DNA from: Photobacterium phosphoreum
Lineage (GTDB): Bacteria; Pseudomonadota; Gammaproteobacteria; Enterobacterales; Vibrionaceae
Assembly (NCBI RefSeq): GCF_002954725.1
Contig: NZ_MSCQ01000002.1
Span: 805,536-869,535, forward strand
Length of the DNA: 64,000 nucleotides
Direction of reading: 5' to 3'
The notes beneath the pieces were generated by a model. It was not told where the DNA came from. It saw nothing but the letters and a program-made list of their open reading frames with translations, and did not search any database. Of this stretch, positions 51,898 to 58,907 are shown piece by piece (the first letter of the stretch is position 1; each line of letters begins with the position of its first letter). The position numbers and the translations under genes are program-made.

Positions 51898-52581
51898 TTA
51901 TTTACCCAGAATACGAGCAAGTTCATCTTCTGCTGATGAGGCTGATTTTGAAATACCCGCTTCAGCTAACTTCTTATCTAATGACGACGATGAAGATTCA
52001 GACTCTAATTCTTCTGCGGCTTCAAACTTAGCCGAGGCCTCTGCTTGACGCGCTTTAATACGATCAAGAGAATCTAATGCGGTACTCATTTTACTGTTAC
52101 TACCTGCATTAGCGGCTGCCACAGAGCTTTGCGCTTTAATAACGCTCTCTTGTGCTGCAACAACATCAACTTGTTGTTCGATTTGACGTAAGCGTTCTTT
52201 CGCCTGCGCGATCTTACTTTTCATCGTTGTTTCAGATTTCAAAAATCCATCACAATAAGCTTGCTCAGTCGATTGCTGACTGCGTAATTCCGCGACCTTT
52301 TGTGCACACTCAAGCGCTAACTCTTGCTGACCTTTTTCCATTGCGGTACGTGCATGTTTTTCATATTCAGAAATGCTCGCATCAAAGCTGTTCACTTTTT
52401 GTTGTGACAGCTTACGTTTAGCGATAATTGAAACCAGCGCTTCGTCTGATTTGCGCAACTCGATCTTACTTTGACGTAGTTCTTCATTCAAAATCGTAAT
52501 CGCGTTCGCATCAGCAACAGATTCTGCCGCGTTATTCACCGAACCACGTACTAAATTAAACAATTTTTTAAATACACTCAT
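51898..52581 (-). CDS. yjfJ: PspA/IM30-family protein YjfJ
   Basis: The 227-aa, almost wholly helical coiled-coil protein fits the PspA/IM30/ESCRT-III family. The N-terminal amphipathic helix MSVFKKLFNLVRGSVNNAAE would bind membranes. Long heptad helices run from about residue 30 to 150, and a Ser-rich linker (ESESSSSSLDKKL) precedes a C-terminal helix ending in DELARILGK. PspA relatives stabilise stressed membranes. It overlaps the operon logic: only 3 nt after yjfI. Confidence 0.88.
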   Translation of the reverse strand: MSVFKKLFNLVRGSVNNAAESVADANAITILNEELRQSKIELRKSDEALVSIIAKRKLSQQKVNSFDASISEYEKHARTAMEKGQQELALECAQKVAELRSQQSTEQAYCDGFLKSETTMKSKIAQAKERLRQIEQQVDVVAAQESVIKAQSSVAAANAGSNSKMSTALDSLDRIKARQAEASAKFEAAEELESESSSSSLDKKLAEAGISKSASSAEDELARILGK

Positions 52582-52584
52582 GGA

Positions 52585-52977
52585 CTATGCCTCGGTTAAT
52601 AATGATTGGTACATATCAAGAAAGCCTTCAACATTCACAAATAATGTTGCTACTTCAATTAAAATGCTCTCTTGCTTAGATTGGCTACTCAAGCTACCAA
52701 ATGCGATATAGTAATCATCACCCTCAACCGTATGAATCGAAATATTGGTTAATGGAAACATCTCATGCGTACGTAAAATCGTATCATTAAGCTTGGCAAT
52801 ATCAGCAACCATCGCCATTGGGAATAAAGGCGCTTCCACTAAAATTTGCTCGCCTGCAACCGCCAAATAAGCCGATACACCATCTTGATTACGAATAATA
52901 ATTGTCTGATCCGTTTGCTCGATATTCCACTGATCATTTTTACTTAACATTTCAACTAATTGATCAACAGTCCACAT
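52585..52977 (-). CDS. yjfI: DUF2170 protein YjfI
   Basis: The 130-aa protein is the first gene of the yjf operon and matches DUF2170 (YjfI). Its start is MWTVDQLVEML, followed by a beta-rich core with TIIIRNQDGVSAYLAV and MFPLTNISIHTVEGDDYYIAFG. The fold resembles chaperone-like or Tir-type small proteins; the role is unknown. AAAGGA lies upstream of the ATG. The promoter should lie in the 403-bp spacer behind it. Confidence 0.85.
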   Translation of the reverse strand: MWTVDQLVEMLSKNDQWNIEQTDQTIIIRNQDGVSAYLAVAGEQILVEAPLFPMAMVADIAKLNDTILRTHEMFPLTNISIHTVEGDDYYIAFGSLSSQSKQESILIEVATLFVNVEGFLDMYQSLLTEA

Positions 52978-53380
52978 ATTCGTTTTTCCTTTGAGTTAAT
53001 AATCAAAATATATTGATACATCATTATTAAATGGTATCAGAAACCAAACACTTCAAGTGCTATTATTTAATCAATTGGAATAATATTTAGCAAGATGAGA
53101 GGTTGTCCGATTTTCTTAGTGCACTCTTTATCTCAAAAAAGCAAAATAGTCAGCATTCACTATCGATAAAACCTAGGTATGATTTAACACTAATACTAAT
53201 ACGTATATTTAAAGAGCGTTTTCTACTTAAAAAATCGGTGTGTTTTATTTTTAGCAATGAGAAGATAGATGTGGAACAAGCGGGTTATATCGGGGTTTAA
53301 TATTACTAGCGTTTTATTGCGGTTAAAACACTAATAGCGCCCATTTAGAATGAACGGTATTAGGCTATTTTATTTAAGGC
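52978..53380. other. Spacer upstream of the yjf operon
   Basis: This 403-bp AT-rich spacer contains the likely yjf promoter. It also holds a short palindrome CACTTCAAGTG at about 53,049-53,059. A hairpin at 53302-53334 (about 12-bp imperfect stem) could end terC. I looked for a sigma-54 -24/-12 pair (GG...GC) as expected for psp-type operons and did not find a clear one. A 65-codon open frame on the plus strand (53103-53300) has no ribosome site or recognisable domain and is not called. Confidence 0.5.
53302..53334 (-). terminator. Possible terminator after terC
   Basis: An imperfect hairpin (AGCGTTTTA/TAAAACACT core) lies about 50-80 nt after the terC stop. No T-run follows, so this is weak. 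Confidence 0.3.
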
Positions 53381-54145
53381 TTACTTGGCTTTGATTGCCC
53401 AACCACAAGGCTGTGGATATACACGTCTAATTATTTTCTTATTCTGTTTTTTAAGCAAAATATGACAAGTTTCAATAATCAAACCAAAGGCCATCGCAAA
53501 ATACACATATCCTTTGTTCAAGTGAATCGCAAAACCTTCTGCCATCAACATACCGCCTAGCATAACTAAGAACAATAGTGCCAATGTTTTCAAACCAGGA
53601 TAACGCATCACGTAATCGTTAATTTTCTCAGCACACAGCACCATCACTACCGCTGACGCTAAAATAGCCGCAACCATTAGTGGTACTTCGCTGGTTAAAC
53701 CAACCGCAGTGATCACCGAGTCCATTGAGAATACCGCATCGACTGCGACTATCTGCAATAGCACCAGTGCAATACCGGCTCTTACTGTACTTGCTTGTTG
53801 CTGATGAGCATGGCTAAAACACATCCATAATTCTTTTAAGCTTTTGGCTAATAAGAATGCACCACCACCAATCATGATCAGATCTCGTCCAGAAAAATCA
53901 TAACTCAACACATTAATTAATGGTTGTGTTAATGACATTACCCAGCTAATAGAAAACACTAATCCGATACGCGCAGCAACTGCTAATGCAATACCTAAAT
54001 TACGCGCCATTTTACGCTGATGTAATGGTAGACGTTCACAAAGTACAGAGATGAAGACAATATTATCGACGCCTAATACCACTTCAAGTGCAAATAGGGT
54101 CGCAAATATCATTAACGCTTCAGGTTGAAGAAATAACTCTAGCAT
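53381..54145 (-). CDS. TerC-family integral membrane protein
   Basis: The 254-aa protein has seven hydrophobic helices and the TerC hallmarks ALEVVLGVDNIVFISVL near the N-terminus and IVAVDAVFSMDSVITAVG at about residue 135. These provide Asp residues for metal passage. The family includes Alx, YkoY and MeeF, which export manganese or metallate secreted enzymes. GGAG lies 8 nt before the ATG and would be base-paired in a leader hairpin. The gene is monocistronic as far as seen. Confidence 0.88.
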   Translation of the reverse strand: MLELFLQPEALMIFATLFALEVVLGVDNIVFISVLCERLPLHQRKMARNLGIALAVAARIGLVFSISWVMSLTQPLINVLSYDFSGRDLIMIGGGAFLLAKSLKELWMCFSHAHQQQASTVRAGIALVLLQIVAVDAVFSMDSVITAVGLTSEVPLMVAAILASAVVMVLCAEKINDYVMRYPGLKTLALLFLVMLGGMLMAEGFAIHLNKGYVYFAMAFGLIIETCHILLKKQNKKIIRRVYPQPCGWAIKAK

Positions 54146-54298
54146 TGAACAAACTCCATAGAAAAGGAGTTAGGAATTAAAGAACAACTCGTGGGGTCGT
54201 CCATATGTGTTTTGATACCTCAATAAAGAATGAGGCTGTATTTGAGCAGTAAATACAGTAAATGAAAACCTCTCAAATGTAACCAAATGTAATGGTTT
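54146..54298 (-). promoter_or_regulatory. Structured 5' leader of terC with sequestered ribosome binding site
   Basis: Four hairpins can be drawn in a row in the minus-strand RNA: AACCA/TGGTT (54282-54298), CTGTATTT/AAATACAG with a 7-nt loop (54236-54258), CCTCA/TGAGG (54218-54235) and AACTCC/GGAGTT (54152-54171). The last contains the ribosome binding GGAG just upstream of the ATG. TerC genes elsewhere are often under yybP-ykoY manganese riboswitches or the pH-responsive alx leader. I could not find the yybP-ykoY consensus here. Metal or pH control is inference. Confidence 0.45.
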
Positions 54299-54347
54299 TT
54301 TGCTGGGTCACGCTAAGGATATATATCATGAGAATCTTACCAAAGAG

Positions 54348-54878
54348 CTAATACACGCATCCTTTGAACTCTATAACCAACATTTCTGATAACTGTATCG
54401 ATGGGTACGATTTAATCATACCTCCCTGATAAACAAATTGATTCCACTTACTTTGCTGTTTATCGAAATAGTAAATTGGGGCGGATAACGCATGATAACC
54501 AGAGCTTTGATAAACTTTCGGCTCATAGGCAAAAAGGAAAGAACAATCAACCCTAAGAGAAAGTAAATGACGGTCAATAGCTGCAAGTACAGCCTTACCT
54601 AAACCTTGCCCTCGACATTCAGAGCTCACAGCAATACCACCTACGATACCACCTTTGAAACATTTCTGATTTTGATACATTTCCCGATCATAGCCTAACC
54701 CACACGCACAAATACGCCCTGACTGCTCAATTACAACAGCACAACGAAACTCAGGGTTAATGTCAATATGACACTCACCATCAAATATTGACGACAAAAA
54801 TAACTCTAGATCATCTTTGTACTCGTTGATTTCATCTAAAGTTATGACCGATAATTTCAAGGCTATCTCCATTCGCAT
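54348..54878 (-). CDS. GNAT-family N-acetyltransferase
   Basis: The ~176-aa protein carries the GNAT acetyl-CoA motif A as GGIAVSSECRGQGLGKAVL (about residues 79-97). Flanking strands are RCAVVIEQSGRICACGLGY and, after motif A, CSFLFAYEPKVYQSSGYHAL. The acceptor substrate is unknown. Starts at GTG 54881, ATG 54878 and ATG 54872 are all possible; AGG lies 4-10 nt upstream of them. The start abuts the GTTATGC end of an attC-like hairpin, which is the expected place for a gene in an integron cassette. Confidence 0.8.
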   Translation of the reverse strand: MRMEIALKLSVITLDEINEYKDDLELFLSSIFDGECHIDINPEFRCAVVIEQSGRICACGLGYDREMYQNQKCFKGGIVGGIAVSSECRGQGLGKAVLAAIDRHLLSLRVDCSFLFAYEPKVYQSSGYHALSAPIYYFDKQQSKWNQFVYQGGMIKSYPSIQLSEMLVIEFKGCVY

Positions 54879-54885
54879 CACGCCT

Positions 54886-54999
54886 GCATAACACGTTTAT
54901 TACTATGCAATTATACTTAAAATTGACACCCTAAAACGAGAAACACCCGACAACCTGAGATGCCGAGTGTAGTAAATTGTGTTGATGCATTTGTTATAT
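54886..54999 (-). repeat. attC-like (VCR-type) recombination site
   Basis: On the minus strand the segment opens with ATATAAC (R''-like) just after a stop codon and closes with GTTATGC (R'-like) just before the GNAT start, 114 bp in all. The ends can pair over five bases. A central imperfect hairpin pairs ACACTCGG with TCGGGTGT around CATCTCAGGTT. Position and shape match integron attC sites, but inner L boxes are only loosely conserved. Confidence 0.45.
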
Positions 55000-55293
55000 T
55001 TATTTCGCATAGCTAACTTTATTATTATTTAGGACAAGTTTCTTATTCTTCTGTAGCCTTAAGATTATTTCATTTACTTCTTTCTCTGATATACCGCCTT
55101 GAAATTGAAACATAGCATTAATTGAATTTAATAGTGAGGATCTTTTTGTCGGCTTTAATTTCAGGATTCTCTCCACGGCATAATCATAGTTATTTACTGT
55201 AGTACTTTTCGTATTTACTTTAATTGGTTCTTTTGCTGATTCCTTACGCTCAACTACGTCAGTTAACCTATTTATTGGGTGTTCAATTTCCTC
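55000..55293 (-). pseudogene. C-terminal fragment of a PIN-like protein
   Basis: A 97-codon open frame with no ATG at its start is closed by TAA at 55000 and preceded by an in-frame TAA at 55294. It translates to a basic helical tail with VERILKLKPTKRSSLLNSI, SEKEVNEIILRLQKNKKL and a final KVSYAK. That pattern resembles the C-terminal region of PIN-like (PIN7-type) nucleases, whose catalytic domain is absent here. A GTG at the VERIL segment could start a ~60-aa peptide. I read it as a truncated gene whose 3' end still abuts the attC-like site. Confidence 0.5.
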
Positions 55294-55347
55294 TTATCCG
55301 TTATCTATTCATCACGTGATCGAGCCTAAAAGATATCAAAGAAAATG

Positions 55348-55716
55348 TTATACGAAATATTGCATCTTCTTTCTTGTTACTAAAAATAAAATCGTCCCCC
55401 CCATTAAACCAGATAATGATCCAATAAGCCCAAGACCAATATACAAATTTATTAAAACACCAAATATAACAACAATATAAAACCCATATATCGCTAGCTT
55501 TTTCCACATCCATATATTAATAGCTAAAAATACATTAAATAAGCATACAGATCCTAGTAGATAAGCTAATTCTAACGATATCTTTGGAAATGCTGTTATA
55601 ATCATGTCTGGATTTACAAAATAAACAAATACAGAAAAAAGATTTGTGAGCATCATAAATACCAAAAATGCCGTTAACCAAAAACCGCGTTTTCTCTCTT
55701 TAATCACAGCTACCAT
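55348..55716 (-). CDS. Small four-helix membrane protein, unknown function
   Basis: The 122-aa protein has four hydrophobic segments (ILTAFLVFMMLTNLFSVFVYF-like, LAYLLGSVCLFNVFLAINI, IYGFYIVVIFGVLINLYIG and a Gly-rich final helix) and a basic N-terminus and tail. GGGAG lies 8-9 nt before the ATG. Small membrane proteins of this type are common cargo of chromosomal integrons. A dispersed intergenic repeat ends about 30 nt upstream of the start. I recognise no family with certainty. Confidence 0.6.
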   Translation of the reverse strand: MVAVIKERKRGFWLTAFLVFMMLTNLFSVFVYFVNPDMIITAFPKISLELAYLLGSVCLFNVFLAINIWMWKKLAIYGFYIVVIFGVLINLYIGLGLIGSLSGLMGGTILFLVTRKKMQYFV

Positions 55717-55749
55717 TTAATTATCTCCCTCAGATTTTATCAAAACTCA

Positions 55750-55843
55750 TAACAACTTATGGTATTAACAACTTGCCCGCATTTATTCTTTGAATACGTG
55801 CCGCATTTTTCTCGCAATAATACAAAAACATTATAAATCTGAT
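55750..55843. repeat. Dispersed intergenic repeat, copy 1
   Basis: About 95 bp beginning AACAACTTAT.GTATTAACAA and ending ATTATAAATC recur at 60343-60438 with roughly three quarters of bases identical by eye. Both copies lie just upstream of minus-strand genes in this zone. Read on the minus strand each ends in AAGTTGTTA, so these may be degenerate attC ends or a small mobile repeat. Confidence 0.6.
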
Positions 55844-55918
55844 GATTTATTACATTTAACATCAGATATAAATCACACAATGGGGATTCATCTTTTAGTT
55901 GCCTACTTATTACGAAGA

Positions 55919-56005
55919 CAACGCGCTGATGGTAGATTCCCTATCGCGTTCGTAACCTCACTGTAGGGAATGACGGTGGATGGTTCGCATTCATTGTAAG
56001 CACAG
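55919..56005. repeat. REP-like palindromic element, isolated copy
   Basis: GTAGATTCCCTA...TAGGGAATGACG forms a stem-loop, followed by GTGGATGGTTCGCATTCATTGTA. The same block recurs three times at 60655-61165. The GGGAATGACG end is reminiscent of bacterial REP elements. Confidence 0.7.
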
Positions 56006-56544
56006 AATTGTCAGGACAGCCAAATATTTTAGTTCTTAAATAGAGCCTCTAAAAAACAAACCATTCCACCAGCAACAAACTCTTTGATTATAAAAAATGC
56101 AGCTGAAGATTTAAATTCTTTGTTAAATCAATGCTATTTCCATATTTCAGGATCAACAAAACCCACAATCCTGACGGTTATTGCGGTATTTTCATCTCAT
56201 ACTAAGAATCTATGTCTAATTAGGATGTAACTGGTGACTCGCTGATTTCCCTTTGCACCAATGCCCACCTGCATGTTGTTTGAATGCACACATTCGGGAC
56301 CATTTACCGCTTACATTGGCGTAATGTTCCATAAATTGTTCACTATGCTCAAGCCAAGCATCAAGAGTTATTCCCAATTGTTGCAAAATCTTTGGTTGGC
56401 TAGATCCAATAAACCCTTTTTTATCATTTCGAATACAGCGACCAGTCCAATCAATAAGTTCGAGATAATCGGCAAAAGCAAAGTTTATTCCGGCTGTTTT
56501 TTCCTGAGGTTCAGCACCAACAAAGGGTAATAATTGAAAATAAT
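56006..56544. repeat. 539-bp tandem duplication, truncated copy
   Basis: This block and 56545-57083 are near-identical direct repeats. Both begin AATTGTCAGGACAGCC and end inside the transposase frame near TAATTGAAA. The block holds the last third of the transposase gene plus its 3' flank. Confidence 0.85.
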
Positions 56545-56590
56545 AATTGTCAGGACAGCCAAATATTTTAGTTCTTAAATAGCGCCCCAA
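56216..56590 (-). pseudogene. 3' fragment of the RAYT transposase produced by duplication
   Basis: The last ~110 codons match the C-terminus of the intact gene upstream with only a few changes (for example the QLLPFVGAE, FADYLELIDWTGRC and HYANVSGKWSRMC segments). The N-terminal HUH domain is missing. The frame continues leftward into duplicated flank, giving a spurious start at 56590. It should have no transposase activity. Confidence 0.85.
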
Positions 56591-57083
56591 AAAACAAACT
56601 ATTCCACCAGCAACAAACTCTTTTACTATAAAAATTACGGCTTATTATTTACATTCGGTGTTAAATCAATGCTATTTCCATATTTCAGGATCAACAAAAC
56701 CCACAATCCTGACGGTTATTGCGGTATTTTTATCTCATACTAAGAATCTATGTCTAATTAGGATGTAACTGGTGACTCGCTGATTTCCCTTTGCACCAAT
56801 GCCCACCTGCATGTTGTTTAAATGCACACATTCGAGACCATTTACCACTTACATTGGCGTAATGTTCCATAAATTGTTCACTATGCTCAAGCCAAGCATC
56901 AGGAGTTATTCCCAATTGTTGCAAAATCTTTGGTTGGTTAGATCCAATAAAACCTTTTTTATCATTGCGAATACAGCGACCAGTCCAGTCAATAAGTTCA
57001 AGATAATCTGCAAAAGAAAAGTTTATCCCTGCTGTTTTTGCTTGATGTTCAGCACCAACAAAGGGTAATAATTGAAAGTGACC
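56545..57083. repeat. 539-bp tandem duplication, copy within the intact transposase
   Basis: Second direct copy of 56006-56544. It covers the 3' end of the intact transposase gene and ~200 bp of its downstream flank. The junction at 56544/56545 marks where the tandem duplication formed. Confidence 0.8.
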
Positions 57084-57773
57084 TTTATTTGATGGTGATT
57101 GTTTAGCGGAGGTTTTCGGTTGCTGATATTCACGAATGCGCTGCTGAATTGAAGTAAAATTTGATTGTTCGAGTGATGGTGTAACACCAGCCCTAATCGG
57201 ATTTAAATCAACATACATCATGCACGATAATAATGCTTGTTCATCTAGCAATGCTTGAGATTTAAATCGTCCTTCCCAAAACGCCCCTTTACATTGATCT
57301 TCTTTATTGGCTTTTCGTGCGATTTCTTCATTAAGACAGCGCATAAACCAGCTAATACTGCCTAATCGTTGCTGCCATTCAGTCACTAGTTTTGATAATG
57401 CTTGTTGTTTATCTGCGCCTATTTGCCCTTCTTTTAAGAAATCGACCGCAATAGGATGACCATTAAATAACTGCAACCAACGCGATATTACCGCTTCTTG
57501 AGTTAGCTTTTGTTGTTGCTCTGTATCTATTTTTAGCACCAAATGATAATGGTTACTCATCACCGCATAAGCACAAACATCAATACAAAACACAGCAGCT
57601 AATTTTTTGATTTTATTTACTATCCAACCACGACGATGGTGATAGTTTTTGCCGTTATACGGATCATTACCACACAAATACGCACGACGTACACAACGAT
57701 TAATTACATGATAAAAGGGCGTGATTTGAGGCTCTATCAATTTCCGTCTTGAGATTGTCATTTGTTTTACCAT
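56754..57773 (-). CDS. REP-associated tyrosine transposase (RAYT, Y1/HUH family)
   Basis: The 339-aa protein has an N-terminal Y1_Tnp domain starting TPFYHVINRCVRRAYLCG, the metal-binding HUH motif in MSNHYHLVLK and the catalytic Tyr in MMYVDLNPIRAG. This combination identifies RAYTs, which nick single-stranded DNA at REP palindromes. The C-terminal ~120 residues (after QSPSNKG) are an added domain of unknown role, present again in the duplicate fragment. The frame opens with TTG at 57779; ATG 57773 or 57761 are better starts. No strong ribosome site is seen. REP-like palindromes and GGACAGCC motifs lie on both sides. Confidence 0.85.
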   Translation of the reverse strand: MVKQMTISRRKLIEPQITPFYHVINRCVRRAYLCGNDPYNGKNYHHRRGWIVNKIKKLAAVFCIDVCAYAVMSNHYHLVLKIDTEQQQKLTQEAVISRWLQLFNGHPIAVDFLKEGQIGADKQQALSKLVTEWQQRLGSISWFMRCLNEEIARKANKEDQCKGAFWEGRFKSQALLDEQALLSCMMYVDLNPIRAGVTPSLEQSNFTSIQQRIREYQQPKTSAKQSPSNKGHFQLLPFVGAEHQAKTAGINFSFADYLELIDWTGRCIRNDKKGFIGSNQPKILQQLGITPDAWLEHSEQFMEHYANVSGKWSRMCAFKQHAGGHWCKGKSASHQLHPN

Positions 57774-57820
57774 AAGCAACTTGAAGCTTAAGTGTAGTTA
57801 CTCATGGTTTATGTGCAAGG

Positions 57821-57835
57821 ATATGGCTGTCCTTT
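57821..57835 (+). repeat. Terminal-like GGCTGTCCT motif, right side of RAYT
   Basis: ATATGGCTGTCCTTT lies ~45 bp upstream of the transposase start. Its complement AGGACAGCCATAT matches AGGACAGCCAAAT at 56012-56024 (and its duplicate at 56551) in inverted orientation, 12 of 13 bases. These could mark the ends of the element. Confidence 0.5.
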
Positions 57836-57971
57836 GTTATCTGTTATTCCCTTGATGATACTCTTGATGATATTCGCGATAATTACTTCTAAAGCGGGTC
57901 GGACTTGTTCAATACTTGAATAGGTGTCAGCTGCGTGACACATATCCTTTATCTATTAACTGCGCTTCAAA

Positions 57972-58232
57972 TTAATAATGATAGCGACAGGAGATTACTG
58001 TCAAATGTACATCATTAACTACGTACACTAATCGGTTGGTGTCATCAATTCTACGTGACCAAAAACCTGCCAAATTTTCTTTCAATGGTTCAGGCTTACC
58101 AATACCGTCGAAGGGAGAACGCTTCGCATCAGTAATTAATCTATTGATGCGTTTCAGCGTTTTATTATCCTGACCTTGCCAATACAAGTAATCATTCCAA
58201 GCATCGTCAGTCCAAGCTAACATTCGACTCAT
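57972..58232 (-). CDS. yoeB: YoeB-type mRNA interferase toxin
   Basis: The 86-aa protein has the YoeB pattern throughout: WTDDAWNDYLYWQGQDNKTLKRIN, GIGKPEPLKENLAGFWSRRID and the C-terminal LTVISCRYHY. The E-R-H/Y residues used in ribosome-dependent mRNA cleavage are present (Glu in KPEPLKE, Arg in WSRRI, His-Tyr at the end). Its ATG overlaps the antitoxin stop by 4 nt, so translation is coupled to yefM. Confidence 0.95.
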   Translation of the reverse strand: MSRMLAWTDDAWNDYLYWQGQDNKTLKRINRLITDAKRSPFDGIGKPEPLKENLAGFWSRRIDDTNRLVYVVNDVHLTVISCRYHY

Positions 58233-58480
58233 TCAAGTAAACCTCTTTCCGTTACTTGACCGGCATTGTATTGAGCAATTGATTTGTTTAGATGAGCGGC
58301 ATTAGCTGGAGAACGAGATAAATAAATCGTTTCCATTAGGCTATTATAATAATCCATAGACATTACAACGGCATCTTCAGAATCTCGACGAGTAATAATT
58401 GTGCAGTCAGCATCATTAACTACGCCATCAAGAACTGATTTAAGACCATTTCGAGCTTCAGTAAAAGAAACTATACGCAT
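58229..58480 (-). CDS. yefM: YefM-type antitoxin
   Basis: The 83-aa protein starts MRIVSFTEARNGLKSVLDGV, the Phd/YefM DNA-binding fold, and contains VVMSMDYYNSLMETIYLSRSP followed by a toxin-binding tail. It neutralises YoeB and represses the operon. GAGG lies about 7 nt before the ATG. A palindromic operator at 58542-58559 is expected to bind it. Confidence 0.94.
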   Translation of the reverse strand: MRIVSFTEARNGLKSVLDGVVNDADCTIITRRDSEDAVVMSMDYYNSLMETIYLSRSPANAAHLNKSIAQYNAGQVTERGLLE

Positions 58481-58541
58481 AATTACCTCTTTGTTGAGTT
58501 GTACTTAATATTGAACAAGTCTAACTCACTAAAACTGAAAT

Positions 58542-58559
58542 GTACAATATATTGCACAG
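58542..58559. promoter_or_regulatory. YefM-YoeB operator palindrome
   Basis: TGTACAATATATTGCACA is an 18-bp near-perfect palindrome about 60 bp upstream of yefM. It contains the TGTACA half-site type recognised by YefM, and a further TTGTAC half-site lies nearer the gene at about 58,499-58,504. Confidence 0.7.
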
Positions 58560-58809
58560 GTAACAAAGAGGCAGTTAGCGCCGCATTAAAGTGGGATCAG
58601 CACTTATCTATACTTTAAGCGAAGCGAAAACGGTAAGCGTTACAAATCACTCTTAAATGCTTTATTGAACGAAACCGCCTAATGCGTTAACTACTGATGA
58701 TCTCAAGTGATACTTTGCTCAATTGATTAAAATCCATTCATGGAGCACCGTCGTAATGGATTGCAAAAGTTATGGGTGTCCTATGTTTTTACCACTATGT
58801 TTTTTTAGA
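58560..58809. other. Non-coding stretch between yefM and the unknown 455-aa gene
   Basis: No gene is visible. It contains a GCGAAGCGAAAACGGTAAGCG segment (58,618 region) like the loop of the attC-like site further right, and inverted ends GTTAGCGC and GCGTTAAC about 120 bp apart. ATGGGTGTCCTATGTT at 58772-58787 is related to the RAYT end motif. Together these look like remnants of recombination sites. Confidence 0.4.
58770..58787 (+). repeat. RAYT end-like motif, distal copy
   Basis: TTATGGGTGTCCTATGTT resembles ATATGGCTGTCCTTTGTT at 57821-57838, including an upstream TGCAA. It may be a solo REP-like half element. Confidence 0.4.
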
Positions 58810-58907
58810 ATATAACGACTGTCATAAACGGCGCAAAACACACGGCTATACTTGAGCGAAGCGAAAATACCGTGTGTTTGGAGTCCGATTTGATGGCTTT
58901 GTTAGTT
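58810..58907 (-). repeat. attC-like site at the 3' end of the 455-aa gene
   Basis: Read on the minus strand, the gene's TAA stop is embedded in AACTAAC (R''-like). About 95 bp later GTTATAT forms an R'-like end. Between them AAACACACGG pairs perfectly with CCGTGTGTTT around a TTCGCTTCGCT loop, typical of Vibrio attC hairpins. Overlap of stop codon and R'' is normal for integron cassettes. Confidence 0.55.

Noticed and set aside
53103-53300. 65-codon plus-strand frame between terC and the yjf operon
   Set aside because: No Shine-Dalgarno, no family match by eye, basic and irregular composition; it lies in the regulatory spacer.
54146-54330. yybP-ykoY manganese riboswitch upstream of terC
   Set aside because: The conserved GGGGAGUA-type core and paired Mn-site loops are not visible; only generic tandem hairpins are seen.
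58567-58691. A third attC site (GTTAGCGC...GCGTTAAC ends)
   Set aside because: Its end boxes are in the reverse order for a minus-strand attC and the interior does not fold well; kept only as a possible remnant.
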